Positions 52,367 to 59,104 of a stretch of 64,000 nucleotides of DNA are shown here, piece by piece. Every line of letters starts with the position of its first letter. The stretch's first letter is position 1. Source of the DNA: Ruminococcaceae bacterium P7 (GTDB lineage Bacteria; Bacillota; Clostridia; Oscillospirales; Acutalibacteraceae); assembly GCA_900100595.1 (NCBI GenBank), contig FMUA01000009.1, forward strand, positions 1-64,000, given 5' to 3'. Below the pieces are notes generated by a model that did no database searches, was not told the origin of the DNA, and saw only the letters and a program-made list of their open reading frames with translations. A program made the translations under genes and the position numbers.

Positions 52367-53306
52367 TCAATTCCTCACGGCTACCTGTGAATACTTCCTT
52401 GTTCTTTTCTTTCATATCATTAACCGACGAACAATCAGGATAATGAAACTTCTTTGTGTTGGTATTCAAAATGTAAGAAACCCTACTATCCTGAGTATCA
52501 GTTTTAAGCTGATTGTCGGATTGATCGGATATCCAGCTTGTACCGTCTGCATAATCTATCTCAATATACGGCTGCACGTTATAACAGAACACATTAAAGC
52601 AAATCCCTGTTCCGCTATCCTCAACAGAGTATCCTTCCATAAGAACGCCGTGCGCCACAAGGTTATCACCTTCAAAAACAGGCGTTACACGGTACATTAC
52701 ATGGTTATTTGAATTCTCAACATAATCATGAACGCGATTTTCAAACGGCAACATTCCTTTGACATTCATATATCGCGTTCCGGTAATCAGATTTTGTGGA
52801 TTGGCGTTTTCACCGGATAACTCAAACGCTATCAGATGGCAGCGGTTATAGAGGTACTTATCCTCGATCAAATCGTCATATCGTACAGTGTGCCAACCTG
52901 ATGGCTTAATCATTCCGATCGCACCGCGTTCCTCGGTCGGCAGGCTGTCTGTTCCGATACATGCAAAGGCAACGCCACAACGTCCTAATGAATCTAATTC
53001 ACTGAATCGCTTAAATGAATCTGTTGTAAGCTCGTCTGATTGCAAATAAGGTTTATTGTTATTCACCTCGCAGAAAGGGCTGCCGGAATAACGCGGAATA
53101 TCAGACAGCTTAAATGGCAGATTATTTGAAGCGTTGGTTGTAGGCTGCGTTTGCTCAGTTGTGGACAAATTGTCCACTGAGGTACTTATTGTTGAGCTGT
53201 TCTGCTCGGAATTCGGTTTCTTGATGTTATCGCTGCAAAATAGCAGGCAAAGAACAGCTACTATGCAAAGGGAAACAACGAATATTATACTGTTTTGCTT
53301 ATTCAT
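52326..53306 (-). CDS. Secreted DNA/RNA non-specific endonuclease
   Basis: 326 residues. An N-terminal membrane/signal segment (residues ~6-25) is followed by a Ser/Thr linker and a nuclease domain with the catalytic histidine in YNRCHLIAFELSGENANPQNLI (metal-binding asparagine at its end), as in EndA/Spd-like nucleases. A C-terminal ~45-residue zinc-binding-like tail follows (KKFHYPDCSS...CGRCKP). The linker codes for VDNLST, which is the 17-bp palindrome in coding sequence. Such nucleases are common in ICE/phage cargo. Confidence 0.85.
   Translation of the reverse strand: MNKQNSIIFVVSLCIVAVLCLLFCSDNIKKPNSEQNSSTISTSVDNLSTTEQTQPTTNASNNLPFKLSDIPRYSGSPFCEVNNNKPYLQSDELTTDSFKRFSELDSLGRCGVAFACIGTDSLPTEERGAIGMIKPSGWHTVRYDDLIEDKYLYNRCHLIAFELSGENANPQNLITGTRYMNVKGMLPFENRVHDYVENSNNHVMYRVTPVFEGDNLVAHGVLMEGYSVEDSGTGICFNVFCYNVQPYIEIDYADGTSWISDQSDNQLKTDTQDSRVSYILNTNTKKFHYPDCSSVNDMKEKNKEVFTGSREELIEMGYFPCGRCKP
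53161..53177. repeat. 17-bp island palindrome inside a gene
   Basis: GTGGACAAATTGTCCAC inside the nuclease linker, encoding VDNLS on the minus strand. Confidence 0.9.
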
Positions 53307-53448
53307 AGAATCTCCTGCCTATTGAAATAGGGGTATACTATATATTATAGCAAAATACTTCTCATTTGAATAGTATTCATTTACATCTAAAATGTATTAT
53401 GCTACTAAATTTAAGGGTAAAATAGTTACATGATAGAGGTAAATGATT

Positions 53449-53757
53449 ATGGATGCTACTGAAAGAATCAAAGAACTACTCAAGCAACGCGGTTGGACTG
53501 CATACAAACTATCTAAGCAATCAGGTTTGGCAGAATCAACCGTCAATAATATTTTGAAACGTAACACCGTGCCGTCTGTTACGACGTTAGAATCTATCTG
53601 CGGAGGATTTGGTATGACAATGGCTCAATTCTTCGCGGAAGGTGAGCTGATCGAGGTAACTCCCGATGTCAGTGAATTAGTGCGGTATTATTCTGTTCTA
53701 TCCTTTGAACAGAAAGAGGTCGCAAGAGATCTTCTCAAAAAGATGAACCAAAAATGA
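53449..53757 (+). CDS. XRE-family helix-turn-helix protein 1
   Basis: 102 residues from ATG 53449, with GAGGT 8 bases upstream. HTH_3 is at the N-terminus (YKLSKQSGLAESTVNNILKR; VTTLESICGGFGMTMAQFFA), followed by a short helical tail. Probably an ICE regulator. Divergent to the nuclease gene and followed by its own terminator. Confidence 0.85.
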   Translation: MDATERIKELLKQRGWTAYKLSKQSGLAESTVNNILKRNTVPSVTTLESICGGFGMTMAQFFAEGELIEVTPDVSELVRYYSVLSFEQKEVARDLLKKMNQK

Positions 53758-53761
53758 ACCT

Positions 53762-53800
53762 AAACCGTAATACAATGACTGTATTGCGGTTTCATTTTTT
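53762..53800 (+). terminator. Terminator
   Basis: AAACCGTAATACA pairs with TGTATTGCGGTTT, followed by CATTTTTTT. Confidence 0.85.
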
Positions 53801-53927
53801 TAAATACTATAAATACTGTTTTTGTTAGTGTGTGTATTTATAGTATATCATCATCAATATTTAATATCAATAGTCTGTGTTTATTTAATCAAAATACTTA
53901 TAGACTATATTTGGGATGGTGATTACT

Positions 53928-54266
53928 ATGAGTGAAATAGCAAAAACCGTAGGACAGCGTATTCGCAACTATCGGACACAACTCGGATACAGTCAGGAAA
54001 AGCTCGCTGAGCTATCAGGCTGTCATCCGACATATATCGGGCAATTAGAGCGCGGAGAGAAAAACGCCACATTGGAGAGTGTTGAGAAAATATCCAGTGC
54101 TCTCGGCGTTACACTTTCAAAGCTGTTTGAAATGATAGGAGACACTGACAGCGATGCAAAGGATATTCCGCGTCAGTGCTATGAATTCATAGCTGCAAAA
54201 ACGCCTAACGAGCAGGAGCAGATCTATAAAATCTTGATAGAAATGGATAAATACAAAAACAAGTAG
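53928..54266 (+). CDS. XRE-family helix-turn-helix protein 2
   Basis: 112 residues from ATG 53928 (GGTGAT upstream). The HTH is canonical (GQRIRNYRTQLGYSQEKLAE, LSGCHPTYIGQLERGEKNAT). A C-terminal helical part may dimerise. A near-perfect copy of the 17-bp palindrome starts 10 bases after its stop. Confidence 0.87.
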   Translation: MSEIAKTVGQRIRNYRTQLGYSQEKLAELSGCHPTYIGQLERGEKNATLESVEKISSALGVTLSKLFEMIGDTDSDAKDIPRQCYEFIAAKTPNEQEQIYKILIEMDKYKNK

Positions 54267-54275
54267 TTTTTCTCA

Positions 54276-54292
54276 GTGGACAATTTGTCCAT
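54276..54292. repeat. 17-bp island palindrome, one mismatch
   Basis: GTGGACAATTTGTCCAT; last base differs. Between the XRE 2 stop and the terminator at 54322. Confidence 0.85.
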
Positions 54293-54321
54293 TCCTTAAA
54301 TGAAATCAATCAAAAAAATGA

Positions 54322-54361
54322 AAACGGCAAAGAGGATCACAGCGTTTCCTCTTTGCCGTTT
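54322..54361. terminator. Bidirectional terminator between two XRE genes
   Basis: AAACGGCAAAGAGG pairs with CCTCTTTGCCGTTT; flanked on each side by a 17-bp palindrome. Confidence 0.88.
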
Positions 54362-54369
54362 CTGTTTGA

Positions 54370-54386
54370 GTGGACAATTTGTCCAC
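54370..54386. repeat. 17-bp island palindrome
   Basis: GTGGACAATTTGTCCAC, two bases after the stop of the minus-strand XRE gene. Confidence 0.9.
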
Positions 54387-54388
54387 AC

Positions 54389-54604
54389 TTATTTTTCGCT
54401 CTCGTCGGGAATATATTCCATAATATCACCGGGCTGACAATTTAGACATTTACAAAGGCGCTCGATTGTATCGGTAGTCACACTTTTTCCGTTTTTCAAT
54501 GATGTCAATGCGCTTTGAGAGATGATGTTTTCTTTCCTTATTACATAAGTAGTTATGCCTTTTTCTTTCATAAGAACAAATAGTTTATTATAACTCAGTG
54601 CCAT
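54389..54604 (-). CDS. Small XRE-family repressor (YozG-like)
   Basis: 71 residues. Nearly the whole protein is one HTH (YNKLFVLMKEKGITTYVIRK; ISQSALTSLKNGKSVTTDTI, ERLCKCLNCQPGDIMEY), the YozG/Cro-like type. It is divergent from the DUF3846 gene; the shared intergenic region holds two CACGG/CCGTG palindromes that are plausible operators for it. Confidence 0.87.
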   Translation of the reverse strand: MALSYNKLFVLMKEKGITTYVIRKENIISQSALTSLKNGKSVTTDTIERLCKCLNCQPGDIMEYIPDESEK

Positions 54605-54650
54605 TGTAATACCTCATTCGTGATCTTATTGTTCATATTATATTATATTT

Positions 54651-54695
54651 ATGCACGGAAATCAATGTACAACATATACATTATTTTCCGTGCAT
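54651..54695. promoter_or_regulatory. Palindromic operator 1 upstream of the small repressor
   Basis: ATGCACGGAAA (54651-54661) and TTTCCGTGCAT (54685-54695) are inverted copies, with an inner ATGTAC/TACAT pair. Confidence 0.6.
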
Positions 54696-54713
54696 ATTTG
54701 TATGCTCTGCTAA

Positions 54714-54742
54714 TTGAATATTCACGGATAACCGTGTATAAT
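54714..54742 (+). promoter_or_regulatory. Promoter with operator 2
   Basis: TTGAAT (54714-54719), 17 bases, TATAAT (54737-54742). The palindrome CACGGATAACCGTG (54723-54736) fills the spacer, an ideal repressor site. Confidence 0.75.
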
Positions 54743-54774
54743 TAAAGCATGATAATTCAGGAGGTAATGCAGTA

Positions 54775-55128
54775 ATGAAAGTTTTGGTCATCGAACCACA
54801 CAAAAAGCCATACACACAGGAGGTCGAGCACACGCTTGAGAACCTTCAAAGAATAGTAGACGGTCTGATTGAGCCGATCTATCTTGATGATATCGCTATT
54901 GTCGTCAACGAGGAAGGCAAAATAAACGGCTTGCCGTTCAATCGAGCCTTGCGCGACGAAAATAGAAGGATTCTCGATCTGCTATTCGGCACGTTCTTTA
55001 TATGCGGATTGGGCGAAGAAAACTTCACGGACATCCCCGAACAGGCGATTTCGAAATACTCAAAGATGTTCTCCTGCCATGAGTATCTTATTAAAACAGA
55101 ACGCGGAATCGGCGTATTTACCATTTAG
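54775..55128 (+). CDS. DUF3846 protein
   Basis: 117 residues after AGGAGGT. The DUF3846 pattern is visible: MKVLVIEPHKKPYTQEVE, YLDDIAIVVNEEGKINGLPF and DLLFGTFFICG. This family is common in ICE and plasmid accessory operons of Firmicutes; function unknown. First gene of the unit controlled by the operator in 54714-54742. Confidence 0.78.
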   Translation: MKVLVIEPHKKPYTQEVEHTLENLQRIVDGLIEPIYLDDIAIVVNEEGKINGLPFNRALRDENRRILDLLFGTFFICGLGEENFTDIPEQAISKYSKMFSCHEYLIKTERGIGVFTI

Positions 55129-55170
55129 AAAAACGCTGTGCTATCGGCGATACGGGCAGAAAGGAAAAAT

Positions 55171-55821
55171 ATGATGGATTATACAGCAATTCCCCTCAAA
55201 GGCAATGAATATCTGTACACCTACCGTAACAGTCAGCAAATATCAGGTCAGACGGGCTTGGTCGGCTATCTCAGAGCTGACTTCGGATCATCGGACAACG
55301 GATTCTTCAATACGTGGAACGAATTTCGTGCCGACTACAACACGGACGAGTTCAAAGCGGAGTTCTATGCGGTGATCGACTATTTCCGCGAGAAGAACAG
55401 ATTTCTTCACAAGCGGCGCGATATGGAGCACTTCTGTTATGAGGTGAGCAATACTTTCGAGTATTCCAACGGCAGGGAGTACGGCGTGAGGGTGGATACC
55501 GAGCATTACGCCTTCCTGATGCGTCTGAATCCGTATAAAGGCGAGTATAATCTGTATTGCTATTGCTACATAAAAGATTGGTTAGACAGCCATCTGGAGC
55601 GCGCAAAGAAGGGTATCCGCTTCATAGATTCCGGTTATAATGACCTGTTCAATCTTCCTGATGGTGGCACCATTCAGATTAGCTATCTGAATGATAAGCC
55701 AGAGCAGCGTGTTTGCCGATATATTGACCCGTATCACGTCGAAATCGGCAACAATCTCTATCATATCTGCGAATTTGCGGAAAGAATGGAAAATATCGGG
55801 GCTACATACAAGTCCGTATAA
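55171..55821 (+). CDS. ICE accessory protein, LPD28-like
   Basis: About 216 residues from ATG 55171 (AAAGGA upstream; the ORF from 55138 lacks a site). The N-terminus IPLKGNEYLYTYRNSQQISG, TGLVGYLRADFG resembles the LPD28-type domain found alone or in large polyvalent proteins of mobile elements. No catalytic motif. A 17-bp palindrome lies 29 bases after its stop. Confidence 0.6.
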   Translation: MMDYTAIPLKGNEYLYTYRNSQQISGQTGLVGYLRADFGSSDNGFFNTWNEFRADYNTDEFKAEFYAVIDYFREKNRFLHKRRDMEHFCYEVSNTFEYSNGREYGVRVDTEHYAFLMRLNPYKGEYNLYCYCYIKDWLDSHLERAKKGIRFIDSGYNDLFNLPDGGTIQISYLNDKPEQRVCRYIDPYHVEIGNNLYHICEFAERMENIGATYKSV

Positions 55822-55850
55822 GAAGTTTGAATCTTCTGTCGGGGAGTTAA

Positions 55851-55867
55851 GTGGACAAATTGTCCAC
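55851..55867. repeat. 17-bp island palindrome
   Basis: GTGGACAAATTGTCCAC between two ICE accessory genes. Confidence 0.9.
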
Positions 55868-55905
55868 TTGCTCCCGCGACAGAGAAGATGAAAGGAGCAT
55901 ATATA

Positions 55906-56577
55906 ATGGACAATAATCATTTTCACCCGATTGCCGGACAGATCTATCAAAATCATAACGGCATAAAGTATTTGTGCTTGGAAAGCGAGGGTTTCAGCAA
56001 CGACGGTCTGTTTATCAGTGTTTCAAGCGGCTATGTGCTTTTGGCTCATGGCTGCAAGCAGAATGACGATGGCTCAATCGAATGGAATTGCTCGGAAGAT
56101 AAAGGATTCCATGATGTGCATAAGTTCTCAGAGCTTTATGGATTTGATTCGACCGGCAAGAGTATCGTTTCGCAAGATGATGATGAACCGTCTACATGGG
56201 CAGAAGTCATTAAGATTGAGTTTGAGGGAGTACGCGCTGAGTTGGAAAGCTTGGTGTACTATGATACGAAACAACGATGTTTCAATGAAAATATTAACCC
56301 AACAACTTACGACCAAATTTTGGAATCTGCGGAAATGAATGCGCTTGAGCAATACACCGAGGACGAAAGGTTTCCCGAATGGAATGATGAAGCAGAGTAT
56401 TTGTTTCGGACAGAGTATATAAGCAAAATCAAGCCGCTGGCAGAGGAGTGGGAAGCGGGCATAATGTACCACGCAAAACTCGTTGACGAATACGAAAAAG
56501 AAAGTCTCGCATTTGGTGATGAAACCGCAACGGAATATTACACAGACTATTTCAACAGATTTTGGGGCAGAGAATAG
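55906..56577 (+). CDS. ICE accessory protein, unknown
   Basis: 223 residues from ATG 55906 (GAAAGGAG upstream; the ATG at 55888 is part of the leader). A strand-rich N-terminus (HFHPIAGQIYQNHNGIKYLC, YVLLAHGCKQNDDG) is followed by a helical, acidic C-terminal half. No family recognised. Last gene of the island before the ncRNA candidate. Confidence 0.6.
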   Translation: MDNNHFHPIAGQIYQNHNGIKYLCLESEGFSNDGLFISVSSGYVLLAHGCKQNDDGSIEWNCSEDKGFHDVHKFSELYGFDSTGKSIVSQDDDEPSTWAEVIKIEFEGVRAELESLVYYDTKQRCFNENINPTTYDQILESAEMNALEQYTEDERFPEWNDEAEYLFRTEYISKIKPLAEEWEAGIMYHAKLVDEYEKESLAFGDETATEYYTDYFNRFWGRE

Positions 56578-56592
56578 GCGCAAAAAGGGACA

Positions 56593-56609
56593 GTGGACAA
56601 TTTGTCCAC
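56593..56609. repeat. 17-bp island palindrome
   Basis: GTGGACAATTTGTCCAC, 15 bases after the last island gene. Confidence 0.9.
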
Positions 56610-56678
56610 CATCCCTGCGTAATTCTTTCTTCTGTTGGTTTTTGTAATCAGATTGTAATTATATTCGACATAATTCGA

Positions 56679-56707
56679 TTGACAATTATCGGCAACCAAT
56701 ATATAAT
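56679..56707 (+). promoter_or_regulatory. Consensus promoter of the ncRNA candidate
   Basis: TTGACA (56679-56684), 17 bases, TATAAT (56702-56707), a perfect housekeeping promoter with no gene behind it for over 900 bases on this strand. Confidence 0.85.
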
Positions 56708-56710
56708 TAG

Positions 56711-57170
56711 GTTTGGTATGGTTTATGTAAAAGAAAAGACAGCCCACGTCTACCAAACTAAGCTGTCATTTCCAACTTATTAAACTGTGCCATAAAACTG
56801 AATAGGATCACTGTATCTGGTACTCAGCCGTCAAATAAGAGTTACGCGATGACCTCTGACTTTTAAGCCAGTCCTGTTACCAGCAGGAAAGCGACCAACA
56901 CACAGTTGTTATTCTCGGGGAATAACCTTTTGTACGGAGTAAGAGCCTGATCCACTCTGCAAGATGGGAAATCTGTGTGAATTTCCGTTCTTGTTTTAGT
57001 AACTACATCGGCAACTCACTCTCATGTTGGGAAACATCAAGAGGATAGTGCGTGTAACACCGTTTACATGACGTTGTTGAATGGGGTAAAGATACGACCA
57101 ACCCATAATCCAATAAAAATTGGATAGGCTAAAGCAGTTATTGAGCCAATGAACTGCTTTAACCTTTCCT
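56711..57170 (+). ncRNA. Candidate structured non-coding RNA (~460 nt)
   Basis: No ORF with start site exists here. GTTTGGTA (56711-56718) pairs with TACCAAAC (56751-56758), and GACAGC in that loop (56738-56743) pairs with GCTGTC (56762-56767), giving an H-type pseudoknot at the very 5' end. Further hairpins are GTTATTC...GAATAAC, AGATGGGAAATCT and CACTCTCATGTTGGGAAACAT...GAG..AGTG. The 3' end has AAAGCAGTT/AACTGCTTT followed by a T-rich stretch, a possible terminator. It is not tmRNA, RNase P or SRP RNA by visible signatures. The class is unknown; large ornate RNAs of mobile elements near tRNAs are a thinkable relation. Confidence 0.6.
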
Positions 57171-57171
57171 T

Positions 57172-57248
57172 TGGCGCGCCGGAAGAGACTCGAACTCCCG
57201 ACCTTCTGATTCGTAGTCAGACACTCTATCCAGCTGAGCTACCGGCGC
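57172..57248 (-). tRNA. tRNA-Arg (anticodon ACG)
   Basis: Read on the minus strand: acceptor GCGCCGG/CCGGCGC, D arm GCTCAGCTGGATAGAGT, anticodon stem TCTGA/TCAGA with loop CTACGAA (anticodon ACG), T loop TTCGAGT, and encoded CCA at the end (57174-57172). Its 3' end faces the island, a common ICE/phage integration site. Confidence 0.93.
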
Positions 57249-57516
57249 ATATGCGGTTTCTTAACCGCAAGATATATATTACCATACTTTTTCGGAAAAA
57301 GCAAGACTTTTTTGAGAAATAAATGTGATTGTCTGATTTGAACAGTTTCTGCAAAAGATTACAAAATTTCTTTTGCACCCCGTTTTGAATGAGAAATGTG
57401 ATGATATAATTCTCCAACAGCATAAAATGTGGCAAAAAACGAAATGGTAACAAGATATTGTGAATGTTGCTCAAAAACGCAGGGTCAAATTTGGTGATAA
57501 TCGTGGTTATTAGGAT

Positions 57517-57580
57517 TTGATTTTGCGGGAAAGATGTGGTAAAATAGTTAATGGTAACGAATGGGTAACAAAACAGTAAC
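57517..57580 (+). promoter_or_regulatory. Promoter and GTAAC boxes of the CHAP-SH3 gene
   Basis: TTGATT (57517-57522), 17 bases, TAAAAT (57540-57545). Around the transcription start, GGTAAC (57553), GGTAAC (57564) and AGTAAC (57575) repeat with an exact 11-bp period, which resembles WalR-type tandem boxes; a fourth GGTAAC lies at 57446. Confidence 0.5.
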
Positions 57581-57625
57581 ATACACGTGAAACGACATCA
57601 AATTCTTTTTTGAAAGGGTGTTATT

Positions 57626-58996
57626 TTGAAAACGATATTGATTAAACGAGTACCCGCTGTCATTCTGACGGTCGTCCTTCTGTTTACAACAGCATTTTCT
57701 CTGAACATCTTCGCGAGCGCGTTAACCTTTACCCCTCGCTTCGAGGAACCGTCTTATGACAATCCCTATTATAACAGCACACTCAACGTCTTTTCCGCGG
57801 CAGGCTACGGACTGCCCAACTGCACCGCTTACGCGTGGGGCAGAGCCTATGAGATCACCGGTCAAAGACCCAAGCTCTCAACGGGCAATGCGGAAAACTG
57901 GTTCCCCTACAACCAGAGCACAGGCGCTTATGATTACGGCTGGACGCCCCGTCTCGGCGCGATCGCCTGCTGGGCTTATCCCGGCGGCGGCGGACACGTT
58001 GCGGTAGTCGAGCAGATCGACAGCGACGGCACCATGTATCTTTCCAACTCCGCATGGAGCGCAAGATACGGTTCCTGCCCGTCCTTCTACATCACCGAGG
58101 CGAATATCTACGATTCCAATCCCGGCGGCAGCAGCTGGTGGATCTTCCAGGGCTACATCTACGTGATCGATACTCCCGACGTTGTGGTGAATCCCACTGA
58201 TGATGATAACCACGGTTCTGCCGATTATGAGACCGGCTACTACAGAACCGAGGCCAACTATCTGAATCTCAGAAGCGGCGCGGGTACAAGCAACAGTATT
58301 GTTGCCAGCATCCCCAACGGCACTGAGCTGAAGGTCACCGCGATCAAGAGCGCGGGCAGCAATGTCTGGGGTGAGACAAGCTATAAGGGAAGAGCAGGTT
58401 GGGCTGCACTCAACTACTGCACCTACCTCAAGGCTCTTGACGACGATGATGATAATGATAATCCGACAGAGGAGGAGACAACCTCCGCGTTCAAGCCCAC
58501 GCTGCCCAGAAAGCGCAGCACGGAGCCTGTGACCGAGGAGCCGACTACTACTGTAGAGCCTACCACGGAAGAAGAATTCATCATGGAGACCGTTGTGATT
58601 CCCACCACCGAGGAGCCCACTGAGGCGCCCACCACTGCGGTTGTTACGCAGGAACCCACCGAGGTGCCTACCACGGCTGCTCCCACCACTTTGGAACCCA
58701 CCACCGTTGCTCCGACAACTGTTGAGCCGACAACGATCGCTCCCACCACCGCTCCCGTTACGAAGCCCGTGAAGCAGGACAAGATCCCTGCTCCCGTAGG
58801 CGGCATCGGCATCGGCGATGTTGACGGCGACGGCATGAGAGATATCAAGGACGTTACCCTGATTCAGCGTTACGTAGCGCTGGGCGAGGATGCTCTTTCT
58901 TCTGAGCTGATTGCTCTCTGCGACTTCGACTTCGACGGCAGAGCGACTGTTATCGACGCTACCAGAATCCAGCAGTACATCGTTTACGGTTTTTAA
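57626..58996 (+). CDS. Secreted CHAP-SH3-dockerin wall hydrolase
   Basis: 456 residues with a signal peptide (about residues 1-32). The CHAP domain has the catalytic cysteine in LPNCTAYAWGRAYE and histidine in GGGGHVAVVEQID, followed by LSNSAW. A bacterial SH3 domain follows (NYLNLRSGAGTSNSIVASIP, GRAGWAALNYC). A ~110-residue Thr/Pro/Glu linker precedes a dockerin (DVDGDGMRDIKDVTLIQRYV; DFDFDGRATVIDATRIQQYI). It cleaves peptidoglycan peptides and would be scaffold-bound. GAAAGGGTG lies upstream. Confidence 0.9.
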   Translation: MKTILIKRVPAVILTVVLLFTTAFSLNIFASALTFTPRFEEPSYDNPYYNSTLNVFSAAGYGLPNCTAYAWGRAYEITGQRPKLSTGNAENWFPYNQSTGAYDYGWTPRLGAIACWAYPGGGGHVAVVEQIDSDGTMYLSNSAWSARYGSCPSFYITEANIYDSNPGGSSWWIFQGYIYVIDTPDVVVNPTDDDNHGSADYETGYYRTEANYLNLRSGAGTSNSIVASIPNGTELKVTAIKSAGSNVWGETSYKGRAGWAALNYCTYLKALDDDDDNDNPTEEETTSAFKPTLPRKRSTEPVTEEPTTTVEPTTEEEFIMETVVIPTTEEPTEAPTTAVVTQEPTEVPTTAAPTTLEPTTVAPTTVEPTTIAPTTAPVTKPVKQDKIPAPVGGIGIGDVDGDGMRDIKDVTLIQRYVALGEDALSSELIALCDFDFDGRATVIDATRIQQYIVYGF

Positions 58997-59010
58997 TCTT
59001 TACCAATCAG

Positions 59011-59041
59011 AGGCTGACCGAAAGGTCAGCCTTCTTTTTTT
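59011..59041 (+). terminator. Terminator
   Basis: AGGCTGACC and GGTCAGCCT around GAAA, followed by TCTTTTTTT. Confidence 0.9.
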
Positions 59042-59057
59042 GACGGAAAGCAAACGG

Positions 59058-59083
59058 AAAGGGCAGCCGAGCGGCTGCCCTTT
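59058..59083 (-). terminator. Terminator of the flavodiiron gene
   Basis: AAAGGGCAGCC and GGCTGCCCTTT pair around GAGC between the convergent genes. Confidence 0.7.
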
Positions 59084-59104
59084 GTCGTTATTCAAAAAGT
59101 TTGA

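Larger units (their letters stand above)
21368..57171. mobile_element. Composite genomic island with ICE remnants, bounded by tRNA-Arg
   Basis: The stretch runs from a broken large serine recombinase to the 3' end of a tRNA-Arg gene. It holds conjugation, replication and resolvase type genes at both ends (21.4-30 kb and 52-56.6 kb), resistance-type cargo between, and is visibly more AT-rich than the flanks. Six copies of a 17-bp palindrome occur only inside it. No intact integrase and no flanking direct repeats were found, so the borders are approximate and several insertion events are likely. Confidence 0.5.

Noticed and set aside
56711..57170. tmRNA, RNase P RNA, SRP RNA or group II intron
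   Set aside because: None of the conserved sequences of these RNAs (tag-peptide frame, P4 core, domain V) is visible.
58423..58848. Minus-strand Val/Ser/Gly-rich frame of 141 residues
   Set aside because: It mirrors the Thr/Pro linker repeats of the CHAP-SH3-dockerin gene.
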